From assembly GCA_947367845.1 (NCBI GenBank), contig CANBES010000012.1, forward strand, positions 1 through 48,828: 48,828 bases of DNA. The letters are read 5' to 3'. This document shows positions 33,493 to 41,336 of this stretch, in pieces. The notes under the pieces are model-generated. The model saw only the letters and a program-made list of their open reading frames with translations. It did not search any database and was not told where the DNA came from. Position 1 is the first letter of the stretch, and each line of letters begins with the position of its first letter. Source of the DNA: an uncultured Clostridium sp. (GTDB lineage: Bacteria; Bacillota; Clostridia; TANB77; CAG-508). The position numbers were made by a program, and so were the translations under genes.

Positions 33493-35619
33493 TTACAAAT
33501 GCATTACTCTTTGCTTTATTTCTTTTGTTTTTCCAACATTCCAGAAGTTTTCTCCTAAATATCCACAAGTTCGTCTTACTACTGTCATTTTTTTATGGTC
33601 TTTGTTTCCACAATTTGGGCATTCCCATTCATTGTCTTTATTGATTATTATTTCACCATCAAATCCACATTCGTGACAATAATCAGATTTTGTGTTAAAT
33701 TCTGCATATTGAATATTGTCATATATAAATTTTACAACTGTTTCTAATGCTTCTATGTTTTTATTCATATTTGGTATTTCAATATATGAAATAGAACCAC
33801 CTGTTGAAATTTTTTGAAATTCACTTTCGAAATTTAATTTTGCAAATGCATCTATTTCTTCTCTAACATCTACGTGATATGAATTTGTATAATATCCTTT
33901 GTCTGTTATGTCTTTTATTGTTCCAAATTTTTCTTTATCAATTCTTGCAAATCTATAACATAAGCTTTCTGCTGGTGTACCATATAATGCAAACCCAATA
34001 TTGGTTTCTTTTTTCCACCTTAGAGTAGTATCTTTTAGATAATTCATTACTTTAAGGGCAAATTCACGTCCTTCTTCTGTTGTGTGTGATACTCCTTTTA
34101 CTAGCTTGGTAAGCTCATATATTCCTATGTATCCAAGTGACATTGTAGAATATCCACCATATAATAGTTTATCTATTTTTTCGCCTTTTTTTAGTCTTGC
34201 TAATGCTCCATATTGCCAATGAATTGGGCTTATGTCTGAACTTGTTCCAAGTAATGCATAGTGTCTACACATTAAAGCTTCTTTGCAAAGTTCTAATCTT
34301 TCATCTAACAATTTCCAAAATTTTTCTTCGTCTCCATCTGCTATAATTCCTATTTGTGGTAGATTGATACTTACTACACCTTGATTAAATCTTCCTTCAA
34401 ATTTGTAGTTTCCATTTTCGTCTTTCCAAGGTGATAAAAAACTTCTGCATCCCATTGGGCTAAACACATTGCCTTCATAATTCTCACGCATTTTTTTAGC
34501 AGATATATAGTCTGGGTACATCCTTTTTGCTGAACATTTTACTGCTAGTTTTGTTAAGTAGTCGTATTCTCCACCTTTTAAATTGTTAAATTCATCTAAT
34601 ACATACACAAGTTTTGGGAATGCTGGTGTTACATATACCCCTACATCATTTTTTACACCTTCATATCTTTGGTTTAAAATTTCTTCAATTATCATTGCAT
34701 TTTCTTTAATATATGGGTCGTCTTTTTCTAAATGCAAGAATAGTGTTACAAATGGAGATTGCCCATTTGTTGTCATTAGTGTGTTTATTTGATATTGCAT
34801 TGTTTGTATTCCTGCTTTTAACTCTGCTTTTACTCTTTCTTGCACTAATTCTTCTATAACTTCTTTTGATAGTTGCTTTCCATGTTTTTCTTGAAGTTCT
34901 TTTTTGTATTTATCATAGCTTACTCTTAGGTATTTTCCTAAATGTATCATATCTATTGATTGTCCACCATATTGATTGCTTGCTACTGTTGCAATTATTT
35001 GTGTTGTAACTGTACATGCAACTTGAAAACTCTTTGGAGTTTCTATCATTTTTCCATACATTACAGTTCCATTATCTAGCATATCCCCTATGTTTACTAA
35101 ACAACAGTTGAATATTGGTTGAATAAAATAGTCTGCATCGTGAAAATGTAGAATTCCGTCGTCATGTGCTTTTGATATTTTTTCTGGTAATAACATTCTT
35201 TTTGTTAAATCCTTTGATACTTCTCCCGCTATGTAGTCTCTTTGAGTTGATGCTAACATTGTGTTTTTGTTTGAATTTTCTTCTGCTAGTTCTTTGTTTT
35301 CGTTTCTTAAAAGGCCTAATATAGATTCGTCTGTTGTGTTTTGTTTTCTTACTAATGCTCTTGTGTATCTATATACTATGTATCTTTTTGATAATTCATA
35401 TCTTTGTATTTCCATTAGTTTTTGTTCTATTATGTCTTGTATGTCCTCTACTAGTATTCTCTTTTTGCCCATTTCTTCAATATAATTTATTATTTCTTTT
35501 ATTTCTTCTTTTGTGGCTCTTTCTTTTGGTCTTACTTCTTGGTTTGCTTTTTCTATTGCTATTTTGATTTTTTCTCTATCAAAATCTACTACTTGCCCGT
35601 TTCTTTTTATGACTTTCAT
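33493..35619 (-). CDS. nrdD: Class III anaerobic ribonucleoside-triphosphate reductase (copy 2)
   Basis: A 708-residue paralogue of the enzyme at 20020-22179. It has the ATP-cone at 1-90 (MKVIKRNGQVVDFDREKIK), the FSPMGCRSFLSPW active-site region, C-terminal zinc cysteines (CHECGFDG...CPNCGN) and the glycyl-radical loop RRTCGYLG with Gly686. All key residues are kept, so it should be active. No nrdG follows; it presumably uses the activase at 19482-19970. Upstream lie the ITP/XTP pyrophosphatase gene and the Crp/Fnr regulator. The promoter has TATAAT, no -35, and TGTTGCAAAAGCAACA centred 28.5 bp above the -10, identical in geometry to copy 1. Confidence 0.95.
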   Translation of the reverse strand: MKVIKRNGQVVDFDREKIKIAIEKANQEVRPKERATKEEIKEIINYIEEMGKKRILVEDIQDIIEQKLMEIQRYELSKRYIVYRYTRALVRKQNTTDESILGLLRNENKELAEENSNKNTMLASTQRDYIAGEVSKDLTKRMLLPEKISKAHDDGILHFHDADYFIQPIFNCCLVNIGDMLDNGTVMYGKMIETPKSFQVACTVTTQIIATVASNQYGGQSIDMIHLGKYLRVSYDKYKKELQEKHGKQLSKEVIEELVQERVKAELKAGIQTMQYQINTLMTTNGQSPFVTLFLHLEKDDPYIKENAMIIEEILNQRYEGVKNDVGVYVTPAFPKLVYVLDEFNNLKGGEYDYLTKLAVKCSAKRMYPDYISAKKMRENYEGNVFSPMGCRSFLSPWKDENGNYKFEGRFNQGVVSINLPQIGIIADGDEEKFWKLLDERLELCKEALMCRHYALLGTSSDISPIHWQYGALARLKKGEKIDKLLYGGYSTMSLGYIGIYELTKLVKGVSHTTEEGREFALKVMNYLKDTTLRWKKETNIGFALYGTPAESLCYRFARIDKEKFGTIKDITDKGYYTNSYHVDVREEIDAFAKLNFESEFQKISTGGSISYIEIPNMNKNIEALETVVKFIYDNIQYAEFNTKSDYCHECGFDGEIIINKDNEWECPNCGNKDHKKMTVVRRTCGYLGENFWNVGKTKEIKQRVMHL

Positions 35620-35654
35620 TTCTACATTTCCCCCTTTAAGTTTTTTCTTTGTTT

Positions 35655-35696
35655 ATTATATATTAACTCACCTTTCTTTCTGTTGCAAAAGCAACA
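35655..35696 (-). promoter_or_regulatory. Activator-type promoter of nrdD copy 2
   Basis: TATAAT on the minus strand at 35655-35660. ACAGAA sits where the -35 should be. The palindrome TGTTGC-N4-GCAACA (35681-35696) is centred 28.5 bp above the -10. Confidence 0.82.
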
Positions 35697-35726
35697 AAGC
35701 AAACTTATTTTTTTATAAGTTTGCTT
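35697..35726 (-). terminator. Possible terminator of the pyrophosphatase gene
   Basis: AAGCAAACTTAT and ATAAGTTTGCTT form an approximately 11-bp stem with a short loop. The following minus-strand sequence is only moderately T-rich and runs straight into the nrdD operator. Confidence 0.5.
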
Positions 35727-35748
35727 GTTTGTATGTTTTGATGTTTTA

Positions 35749-36333
35749 TTACATTTTTGTTACATTTTCTTTATACCATTTCGCAAATTGGTCTTTTGCA
35801 TCTCCCCAAAAAGTTGACTCGTATTCATGGTTTTCTTCTCTTAATTCACTTAAAGTTTTTGTTTCTCCATCTGGTATATAAAATTTGTCATGCCATCTTC
35901 CACAATTTCCTTTTGCTTCAAAAGATATTCTTCCTGTTCCACCACTTGAGAAAACAATAGGCTCTTTGTTTGGTTCACAATATGCAAAGCAATGTTCTAT
36001 TCTTGCTTTCCTATTTTTTTCATTTTTTAATAATTCTAAAAATTTTTCTATTCCTATCTGCTTATCAAAATAAGCATTATATGGACCTGGCAATCCTCCT
36101 AACGCTTCTATATATAATCCTGTGTCTGATTTTAGAACTGCACATTCTAGTTTATCTGCTGCATATTTTGCGCTGAATTTTGCTACTTCTGCGCATGTTT
36201 TAGCTTGGATTTCTAGGATTTCAAAATCAGGGTTTACAATTTCTATATTAAATCCATATTTCTTTGAAAAAAATTCATTTGCTTCTTCAACTTTATGCTT
36301 GTTTGTTGTTAAATAAATTAATTTCTTTTCCAT
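35749..36333 (-). CDS. rdgB: Non-canonical purine NTP pyrophosphatase (RdgB/HAM1 family)
   Basis: A 194-residue HAM1-like enzyme that hydrolyses ITP, dITP and XTP to monophosphates, keeping deaminated purines out of nucleic acids. Motifs: N-terminal LIYLTTNKHKVEEANEFF, metal and substrate region LKSDTGLYIEALGGLPGPYNAYF, and the later FWGDAKDQFAKW. It is closer to the compact archaeal-type members than to E. coli RdgB. I start it at 36333 (MEKKL), 9 bases from GGGG; the ATG at 36339 is too close. It lies 25 bp behind the Crp/Fnr gene, and upstream of nrdD copy 2, so the locus joins regulation, sanitation and synthesis of dNTPs. Confidence 0.88.
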   Translation of the reverse strand: MEKKLIYLTTNKHKVEEANEFFSKKYGFNIEIVNPDFEILEIQAKTCAEVAKFSAKYAADKLECAVLKSDTGLYIEALGGLPGPYNAYFDKQIGIEKFLELLKNEKNRKARIEHCFAYCEPNKEPIVFSSGGTGRISFEAKGNCGRWHDKFYIPDGETKTLSELREENHEYESTFWGDAKDQFAKWYKENVTKM

Positions 36334-36358
36334 TTTCATTCGCCCCTTTTCTATTTTT

Positions 36359-36991
36359 CTAATATATTTTTAAAGTAATTTTATTCTTATTTTTCTCAAT
36401 ACAACCATCCTCTTTAAGAAGCTTCATTTCACGCATCATAGCACTTCTATCAACACTCAAATAATCAGCCAAATCAGTTAAAGAAAAAGGCAAAGTGAAA
36501 GTCTTATTCAAAGTTCTTGTAGAAAGAAGCGTAAAATATCCAAGTAACTTCTCACGAATAGTTCTTTTGGTTAATAATTCCACACGCATATTTAAATCTA
36601 TAACTTTGTTTAAAATTAATTCAGGTAAATTCTCTGTTAAGAAATTGTGAAACTTGCAATTACTTCTACATTTAGTGTGTATGCTATCATATATATATAT
36701 TAAAACTTCACATTTTTCACGTGCTTCTACTAGTAGCTCGTTATTTGTTGTTACAGTATAAAACACTTCTCCAAAAATATCGTTTTTAGATAAATGCTCT
36801 ACAATGGTTCTATTTCCATTTAAGTCATAACGGACTAAGTCCGCATTTCCACTTATCAGTATGCAAAATTGATTTCTTTTTTGTATATATGTTGTTATTA
36901 CTTCGTTTTTTGAAAAAGTTTTCTTTTGTACTCTGTGACAGTTATGTTCAAAGTCATTTATGAAACTGTCCATATCGAAATTCAAATTCAT
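36359..36991 (-). CDS. Crp/Fnr-family regulator, candidate regulator of both nrdD genes
   Basis: A 210-residue Crp/Fnr protein. Residues 15-120 are a cyclic-nucleotide-like beta-roll (ILISGNADLVRYDLNGNRTIVEHLSKNDIFGE); residues about 122-145 are the dimer helix. The C-terminal wHTH has LTDLADYLSVDRSAMMREMKLLKEDG. The start at 36991 follows AAAGGG; upstream in-frame sequence is promoter DNA. Cysteines at 18, 43, 94, 108 and 112, plus His115 (C-X3-C-X2-H), could bind a metal or Fe-S cluster, but the set is not E. coli FNR's. Its own promoter and both nrdD promoters share GTTGC-N4-GCAAC. E. coli nrdDG is FNR-activated, so a redox-sensing role in anaerobic dNTP synthesis is plausible. Confidence 0.9.
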   Translation of the reverse strand: MNLNFDMDSFINDFEHNCHRVQKKTFSKNEVITTYIQKRNQFCILISGNADLVRYDLNGNRTIVEHLSKNDIFGEVFYTVTTNNELLVEAREKCEVLIYIYDSIHTKCRSNCKFHNFLTENLPELILNKVIDLNMRVELLTKRTIREKLLGYFTLLSTRTLNKTFTLPFSLTDLADYLSVDRSAMMREMKLLKEDGCIEKNKNKITLKIY

Positions 36992-37021
36992 TTTTATCAA
37001 CCCTTTTTCAATTCTGAAGGT

Positions 37022-37057
37022 ATTATATAACAAAACTGTTGCTTTTGCAACAGTTTT
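37022..37057 (-). promoter_or_regulatory. Autoregulated promoter of the Crp/Fnr gene
   Basis: A perfect 26-bp palindrome AAAACTGTTGC-N4-GCAACAGTTTT (37032-37057) contains the -35 hexamer TTGCAA (37045-37050), 17 bp from TATAAT (37022-37027). The operator core is the same as at the two nrdD promoters but sits over the -35/spacer, suggesting self-repression. The same hairpin could also end the hisS transcript. Confidence 0.8.
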
Positions 37058-37068
37058 AAACTTCCGTT

Positions 37069-38379
37069 TTAGTTAAATTTTATTTCACTAATTTCTTCCA
37101 AACTATATTCCTTCTCTTCTCCTGAAGCCATATCTTTTAGCTTAAACTTATTATTTGCAATCTCATCTTCACCCAAAATAATAACATAAGGTATCTCTAG
37201 TTTATCAGCATACTTAAACTTAGCCTTTAACTTTTTATTATTCAAATAAATCTCAGTATTAACACCATTATTTCTCAAAGCAGTTGCAACTTTAATTGGA
37301 ACAGTCAAATCTTCTACCATAGGTATTACTAAAACTTGAGCAATTGACTTCTTAGTTGCCTTTATCAATTCTAATTCATTCAATTTGTAGAATAAACGTG
37401 TTAAACCAATTGATATTCCAACACCTGGTAGTTTTTTATCTGTGTAATATTCTGCTAAATTCTCATATCTTCCACCTGAACATACACTTCCTAATTCTCT
37501 ATAATCATTTAAAAATGTCTCATATACTGTTCCTGTGTAATAATCTAATCCTCTTGCTATTGTTAAATCTACATTATAATTTTTTTCTGGAATTCCAAAT
37601 AGTTTCATATTTTTAATTACATATTCTAGTTCATATATTCCAGTTTTAAATGTTTCATTTTCTATATTCATAGATTTTAATTCTTCTAATTTTTCTTCAG
37701 ATGTTCCTTCAATTTCTATAAAGTTTACTATTTTTTGAATTGCATCTTCTGAAATCCCTATCTTTTGCAATTCTGTAATTACCGCTTCTTTTCCTATTTT
37801 ATCAATTTTATCTATTACTCTTAAAATTTCAACAGAAGTTTCTTTTTGTCCAATACCTTCAAATAATCCATTCAAAATCTTTCTATTATTAACCCTAATT
37901 GTAAAATCATTAAATCCTAACTCTGTAAAAATTGAATAAATAACACTTGGAAGCTCTGCATCATTTATTAAATCTAATTCGCCATCACCTATGATATCAA
38001 TATCACATTGATAAAACTCACGAAATCTTCCCTTTTGTGTTCTTTCTCCCCTGTACACTTTTCCTATTTGATATCTTCTAAATGGAAAACTCAAATTTCC
38101 ATAGTTTTTTGCAACATATTTAGAAAGTGGTACAGTTAAATCAAATCTTAAAGATAAATCTGTATCTCCTTTATTAAATCTATAAATTTGTTTTTCTGTT
38201 TCACCACCTGCTTTTGCAAGCAAAACTTCTGATAACTCTACAATCGGTGTGTCTAGTGGTAAAAATCCAAATTTTTTATATGTATTTTCTATTTTTTCTC
38301 TCATTTGATTAAACAATATCTGTTCATTTGGTAGCAATTCCATAAATCCAGATAATGTTCTTGGTTCTGTTTTTGCCAT
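37069..38379 (-). CDS. hisS: Histidyl-tRNA synthetase
   Basis: A 436-residue class II synthetase charging tRNA-His. Motif 2 region: ERTQKGRFREFYQCDIDIIG. The histidine-specific motif is RGLDYYTGTVYE, which the regulatory HisZ paralogue lacks. Motif 3 is GVGISIGLTRLF. The C-terminal anticodon-binding domain begins near VLVIPMVEDLTVP. I start it at 38379 (MAKTEPRTLSGF), about 9 bases from GAAAGGA; the ATG at 38388 overlaps that SD. A palindromic repeat (38399-38431) lies between the upstream MBL gene and this start. The order recJ-relA-MBL-hisS is common in Clostridia. Confidence 0.95.
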   Translation of the reverse strand: MAKTEPRTLSGFMELLPNEQILFNQMREKIENTYKKFGFLPLDTPIVELSEVLLAKAGGETEKQIYRFNKGDTDLSLRFDLTVPLSKYVAKNYGNLSFPFRRYQIGKVYRGERTQKGRFREFYQCDIDIIGDGELDLINDAELPSVIYSIFTELGFNDFTIRVNNRKILNGLFEGIGQKETSVEILRVIDKIDKIGKEAVITELQKIGISEDAIQKIVNFIEIEGTSEEKLEELKSMNIENETFKTGIYELEYVIKNMKLFGIPEKNYNVDLTIARGLDYYTGTVYETFLNDYRELGSVCSGGRYENLAEYYTDKKLPGVGISIGLTRLFYKLNELELIKATKKSIAQVLVIPMVEDLTVPIKVATALRNNGVNTEIYLNNKKLKAKFKYADKLEIPYVIILGEDEIANNKFKLKDMASGEEKEYSLEEISEIKFN

Positions 38380-38398
38380 TTCTATCATTCCTTTCTTT

Positions 38399-38431
38399 GG
38401 GTGTTTTTAAGGTCTGTCCCCAAAAACACCC
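38399..38431. repeat. Palindromic element, 33 nt, GGGGACAG core
   Basis: The arms GGGTGTTTTT (38399-38408) and AAAAACACCC (38422-38431) enclose a core that reads GGGGACAGACC on the minus strand. It lies between the MBL hydrolase stop and the hisS start. The arms resemble those of the 2925-2977 element. Confidence 0.85.
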
Positions 38432-38438
38432 TATCCCC

Positions 38439-39086
38439 TTATATTAATTTTGGTTTTAATTCTAAGTAAATTGGTTTTTCGTCTTTTATTCTTGTGCTTA
38501 CTCCATGACCTGGATATACTATTGTTTCATCTGGTAACTTCATTAGCTTGTTGGTTATTGAGTTCATTATATCTTCTCTATTTGACGTTGGTAAATCTGT
38601 TCTTCCCCAAGTTCCCCTAAACAGAGTATCTCCAGAGAATAAACATTTCTCACTTTCACAATATAATGATGTACCACCTTTCGTATGCCCTGGTGTGTGA
38701 ATTACATTGAATTCTAAATCTCCTAAGTGGATTAAGTCTCCTCCATCTATTCTAGAATCTGCTTCTAGTTCTATTTTTTCATCTCTTATGTATGGTGTTA
38801 GGTTTATACTTGCATCATTTAGTCCCTCAGCGTCATCTCGATGTATTAGTATTTTTCCACCACATTTATTTTTTAATTCTGTCACTCCAAATATATGGTC
38901 TCCATGACAGTGTGTTAAATAGATATATTTTAGCTTTCCTCCTAGAATGTTGATCATTTCTTCTAATTTGTCTACATCTCCTGCTGGGTCTATTATCATA
39001 ATTTCTTTTGACTTTTCGTCAAATATTATATAGCAATTTGTTGGGTCTCCTACCCAAGTGTTTATTTTCATTTCTTTTAGTATCAT
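38439..39086 (-). CDS. MBL-fold metallohydrolase (glyoxalase II-like)
   Basis: A 215-residue metallo-beta-lactamase-fold enzyme. The metal motif HxHxDH is at 59-64 (THCHGDH), with later ligands in VIHTPGHTKGG and LFSGDTLFRG and the final His in VYPGHG. The short, glyoxalase-II-like architecture without a C-terminal substrate domain is typical of the YcbL-like or clostridial relA-linked family; the substrate is not known. AAGGGG precedes the start. It lies between relA and hisS in a conserved minus-strand block. Confidence 0.9.
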   Translation of the reverse strand: MILKEMKINTWVGDPTNCYIIFDEKSKEIMIIDPAGDVDKLEEMINILGGKLKYIYLTHCHGDHIFGVTELKNKCGGKILIHRDDAEGLNDASINLTPYIRDEKIELEADSRIDGGDLIHLGDLEFNVIHTPGHTKGGTSLYCESEKCLFSGDTLFRGTWGRTDLPTSNREDIMNSITNKLMKLPDETIVYPGHGVSTRIKDEKPIYLELKPKLI

Positions 39087-39127
39087 TTGTTTTCCCCTTC
39101 TTTTTCTGCAATTATATAGATGTGTAC

Positions 39128-41323
39128 CTATTTTTTCCTGTTTACTTCGTATACACTATTTACTTTTCTAATTGCTTTTATCGCCTTGCTTAATTCTGCT
39201 AAGTTTTCTATTTCTAGCGTTATGTCGATTGTTGCAATTTTTTCTTTTGTTACTTTTGTATTTACACCTTCTATTTTTGCCTTTGTTGTACCTATTTCTT
39301 TTAGTATATCTAGTAATAAACCTGCTCTGTCGTTTGAACGTACTTCTATGTCTGCATGATATGCAACCTTCTCTTCTTTATCCCATTCTACGTCTATCAT
39401 TCTGTTTTCTTCTGATAGTAGGTCTCCTATGTTTGTACAGTCTTTTCTATGTACAGATACGCCTCTTCCTTTTGTGATGTATCCTACTATTTCGTCTCCT
39501 GGTAGTGGGTTACAACATTTTGATAGTTTTACTAAGCAATTGTCTATTCCCTTTACTATTATTCCTGCATTTGATGATTTTGGTTTTTTGGCTTTTGCTG
39601 TTGCTAGTTCTTGTATTTTTTCTTCTATATTTTCTTCTTGATGTTCTTTTCTGTATTCTTGTAGCATTCTAGCTATTACTTTTACTGATGAGTTTGCTCC
39701 AAATCCGATTGCGGCATACATTTCGTCTAGGTCTTTATATTTGTATTTGTTTAACATTGGTTCTATATATTCTGGTTTAAATAAGTCACTGTGTAAAAAT
39801 CCAATTCTTTTTAGTTCTTTTTCTATTAAGTCTTTTCCTTTTTCTATGTTTTCTGCTTTTTGCTCTTTTTTAAACCAACTTTTTATTTTGTTTTTTGCTG
39901 ATGAACTTTTTACAAATTTTAACCAGTCTCTACTTGGTCCTTTTGAGTTTTCTGATGTTATTATTTCTACTATATCACCTGTTTTTAGTGGTGTTAGTAT
40001 TGGCATCATTTTACTGTTTATTTTACATCCTGTCATATGATGTCCAATTTCCGCATGTATATTATATGCAAAGTCTATTGGTGTTGAACCACTTGGAAGT
40101 ACTTTTATCGCTCCTTTTGGTGTGAATACATATACTTCGTCTTCAAATAGTTCTGTTTTTAGTGTTTCCAAAAATTCTTGTGGATCTTGCATATCTTTTT
40201 GCCACTCTAATGTTTCGCGTAGCCACGCAAGTTTGTCTTCTTCTACTTTTACTGATTGTTTCTTACCAAAATAGCTTGCTTCTTTGTATGCCCAGTGTGC
40301 TGCTATACCAAATTCCGCAATTTTGTGCATTTCCCAAGTACGTATTTGTACTTCAAATGGTGTTCCTTTTTCTCCTAATAATGTTGTGTGTATTGATTGG
40401 TACATATTTGGCTTTGGTACTGCTATGTAGTCTTTAAATCGTCCTGGCATTGGGCTGTATAAATCGTGTACTACTCCTAGTGCTGCATAACAATCTTTTA
40501 CTGATGTTACTAGTATTCTAAGTGCAAACAGGTCATATATTTGGTCTAGTGTTTTGTTGTCTCTTTTCATTTTACGATAAATACTGTATAAGTGTTTTGC
40601 CCTTCCTGTTACTTCTGCATCTATTTTTTGTTTTTTAAGTTGTACTCGTATATCTTGCATTATTTTCTCAATAAATTTTAGTCTTTCTTCTCTCTTTTTA
40701 TTTATTCCTTCTACTAATTCGTGGTATTCGTCTGGGTATAAATATTTAAATGCTAAGTCTTCTAATTCCCATTTTACTGAGTATAATCCCAATCTATTTG
40801 CAAGTGGTGCATATAGTTCCATTGTTTCTTTTGCATTTGCTATTTGTCTATCTCTTTTTAGATGTTTTAGAGTTCTCATATTATGAAGTCTATCAGCTAG
40901 TTTTATTATTATAACTCTTATGTCTTTTCCCATTGCAAGAAACATTTTTCTATAATCTTCTACTTGTTGTTCTTCAACTGTTGCAAATGCGATGTTACCT
41001 AATTTTGTAACACCTGCTACCATATCTGATATTTCTTCTCCAAATTCTCTTTTTATATCATTTTCTGTTGCTTCTGTATCTTCTACAACATCATGTAAAA
41101 GTGCTGCACAAATTGTGCTTTCATCTAGTCCAATATCTGCTAAAATATATGCTACATTTATTGGATGTATTATATATGGTTCTCCTGATTTTCTACGTTG
41201 GTCACCATGATGGTCTACTGCATATTTGTACGCCTTTTGTATTAATTTTTGATCCACTCTTCTTGAATGTTCTTTTCTTTTTGCAATTATATCTTGTATT
41301 GTTATTTCCTTTGTTTCTTGCAT
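39128..41323 (-). CDS. relA: Bifunctional (p)ppGpp synthetase/hydrolase
   Basis: A 731-residue long RSH enzyme that makes and degrades the stringent-response alarmone. An HD hydrolase domain has His53, His77 and Asp78 (ALLHDVVEDTE). The synthetase domain has RAKHLYSIYRKM and the RFKD motif (MPGRFKDYIAVPKPN) that marks bifunctional rather than synthetase-only enzymes. TGS begins at VYVFTPKGAIKVLPSGSTPIDFAY, followed by a helical/zinc-finger-like region with LSKCCNPLPGD, and a C-terminal ACT domain (HADIEVRSNDRAGLLLDIL). It starts 13 bp after recJ. Length is normal and both activities look intact. Confidence 0.96.
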   Translation of the reverse strand: MQETKEITIQDIIAKRKEHSRRVDQKLIQKAYKYAVDHHGDQRRKSGEPYIIHPINVAYILADIGLDESTICAALLHDVVEDTEATENDIKREFGEEISDMVAGVTKLGNIAFATVEEQQVEDYRKMFLAMGKDIRVIIIKLADRLHNMRTLKHLKRDRQIANAKETMELYAPLANRLGLYSVKWELEDLAFKYLYPDEYHELVEGINKKREERLKFIEKIMQDIRVQLKKQKIDAEVTGRAKHLYSIYRKMKRDNKTLDQIYDLFALRILVTSVKDCYAALGVVHDLYSPMPGRFKDYIAVPKPNMYQSIHTTLLGEKGTPFEVQIRTWEMHKIAEFGIAAHWAYKEASYFGKKQSVKVEEDKLAWLRETLEWQKDMQDPQEFLETLKTELFEDEVYVFTPKGAIKVLPSGSTPIDFAYNIHAEIGHHMTGCKINSKMMPILTPLKTGDIVEIITSENSKGPSRDWLKFVKSSSAKNKIKSWFKKEQKAENIEKGKDLIEKELKRIGFLHSDLFKPEYIEPMLNKYKYKDLDEMYAAIGFGANSSVKVIARMLQEYRKEHQEENIEEKIQELATAKAKKPKSSNAGIIVKGIDNCLVKLSKCCNPLPGDEIVGYITKGRGVSVHRKDCTNIGDLLSEENRMIDVEWDKEEKVAYHADIEVRSNDRAGLLLDILKEIGTTKAKIEGVNTKVTKEKIATIDITLEIENLAELSKAIKAIRKVNSVYEVNRKK

Positions 41324-41336
41324 ATTACACCTCTTT

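Noticed and set aside
38399-38431. The 38399 palindrome as a simple terminator of the MBL gene
   Set aside because: It follows the stop closely and could end transcripts weakly, but it has no T-run on the minus strand and shares the GGGGACAG core of the repeat family.
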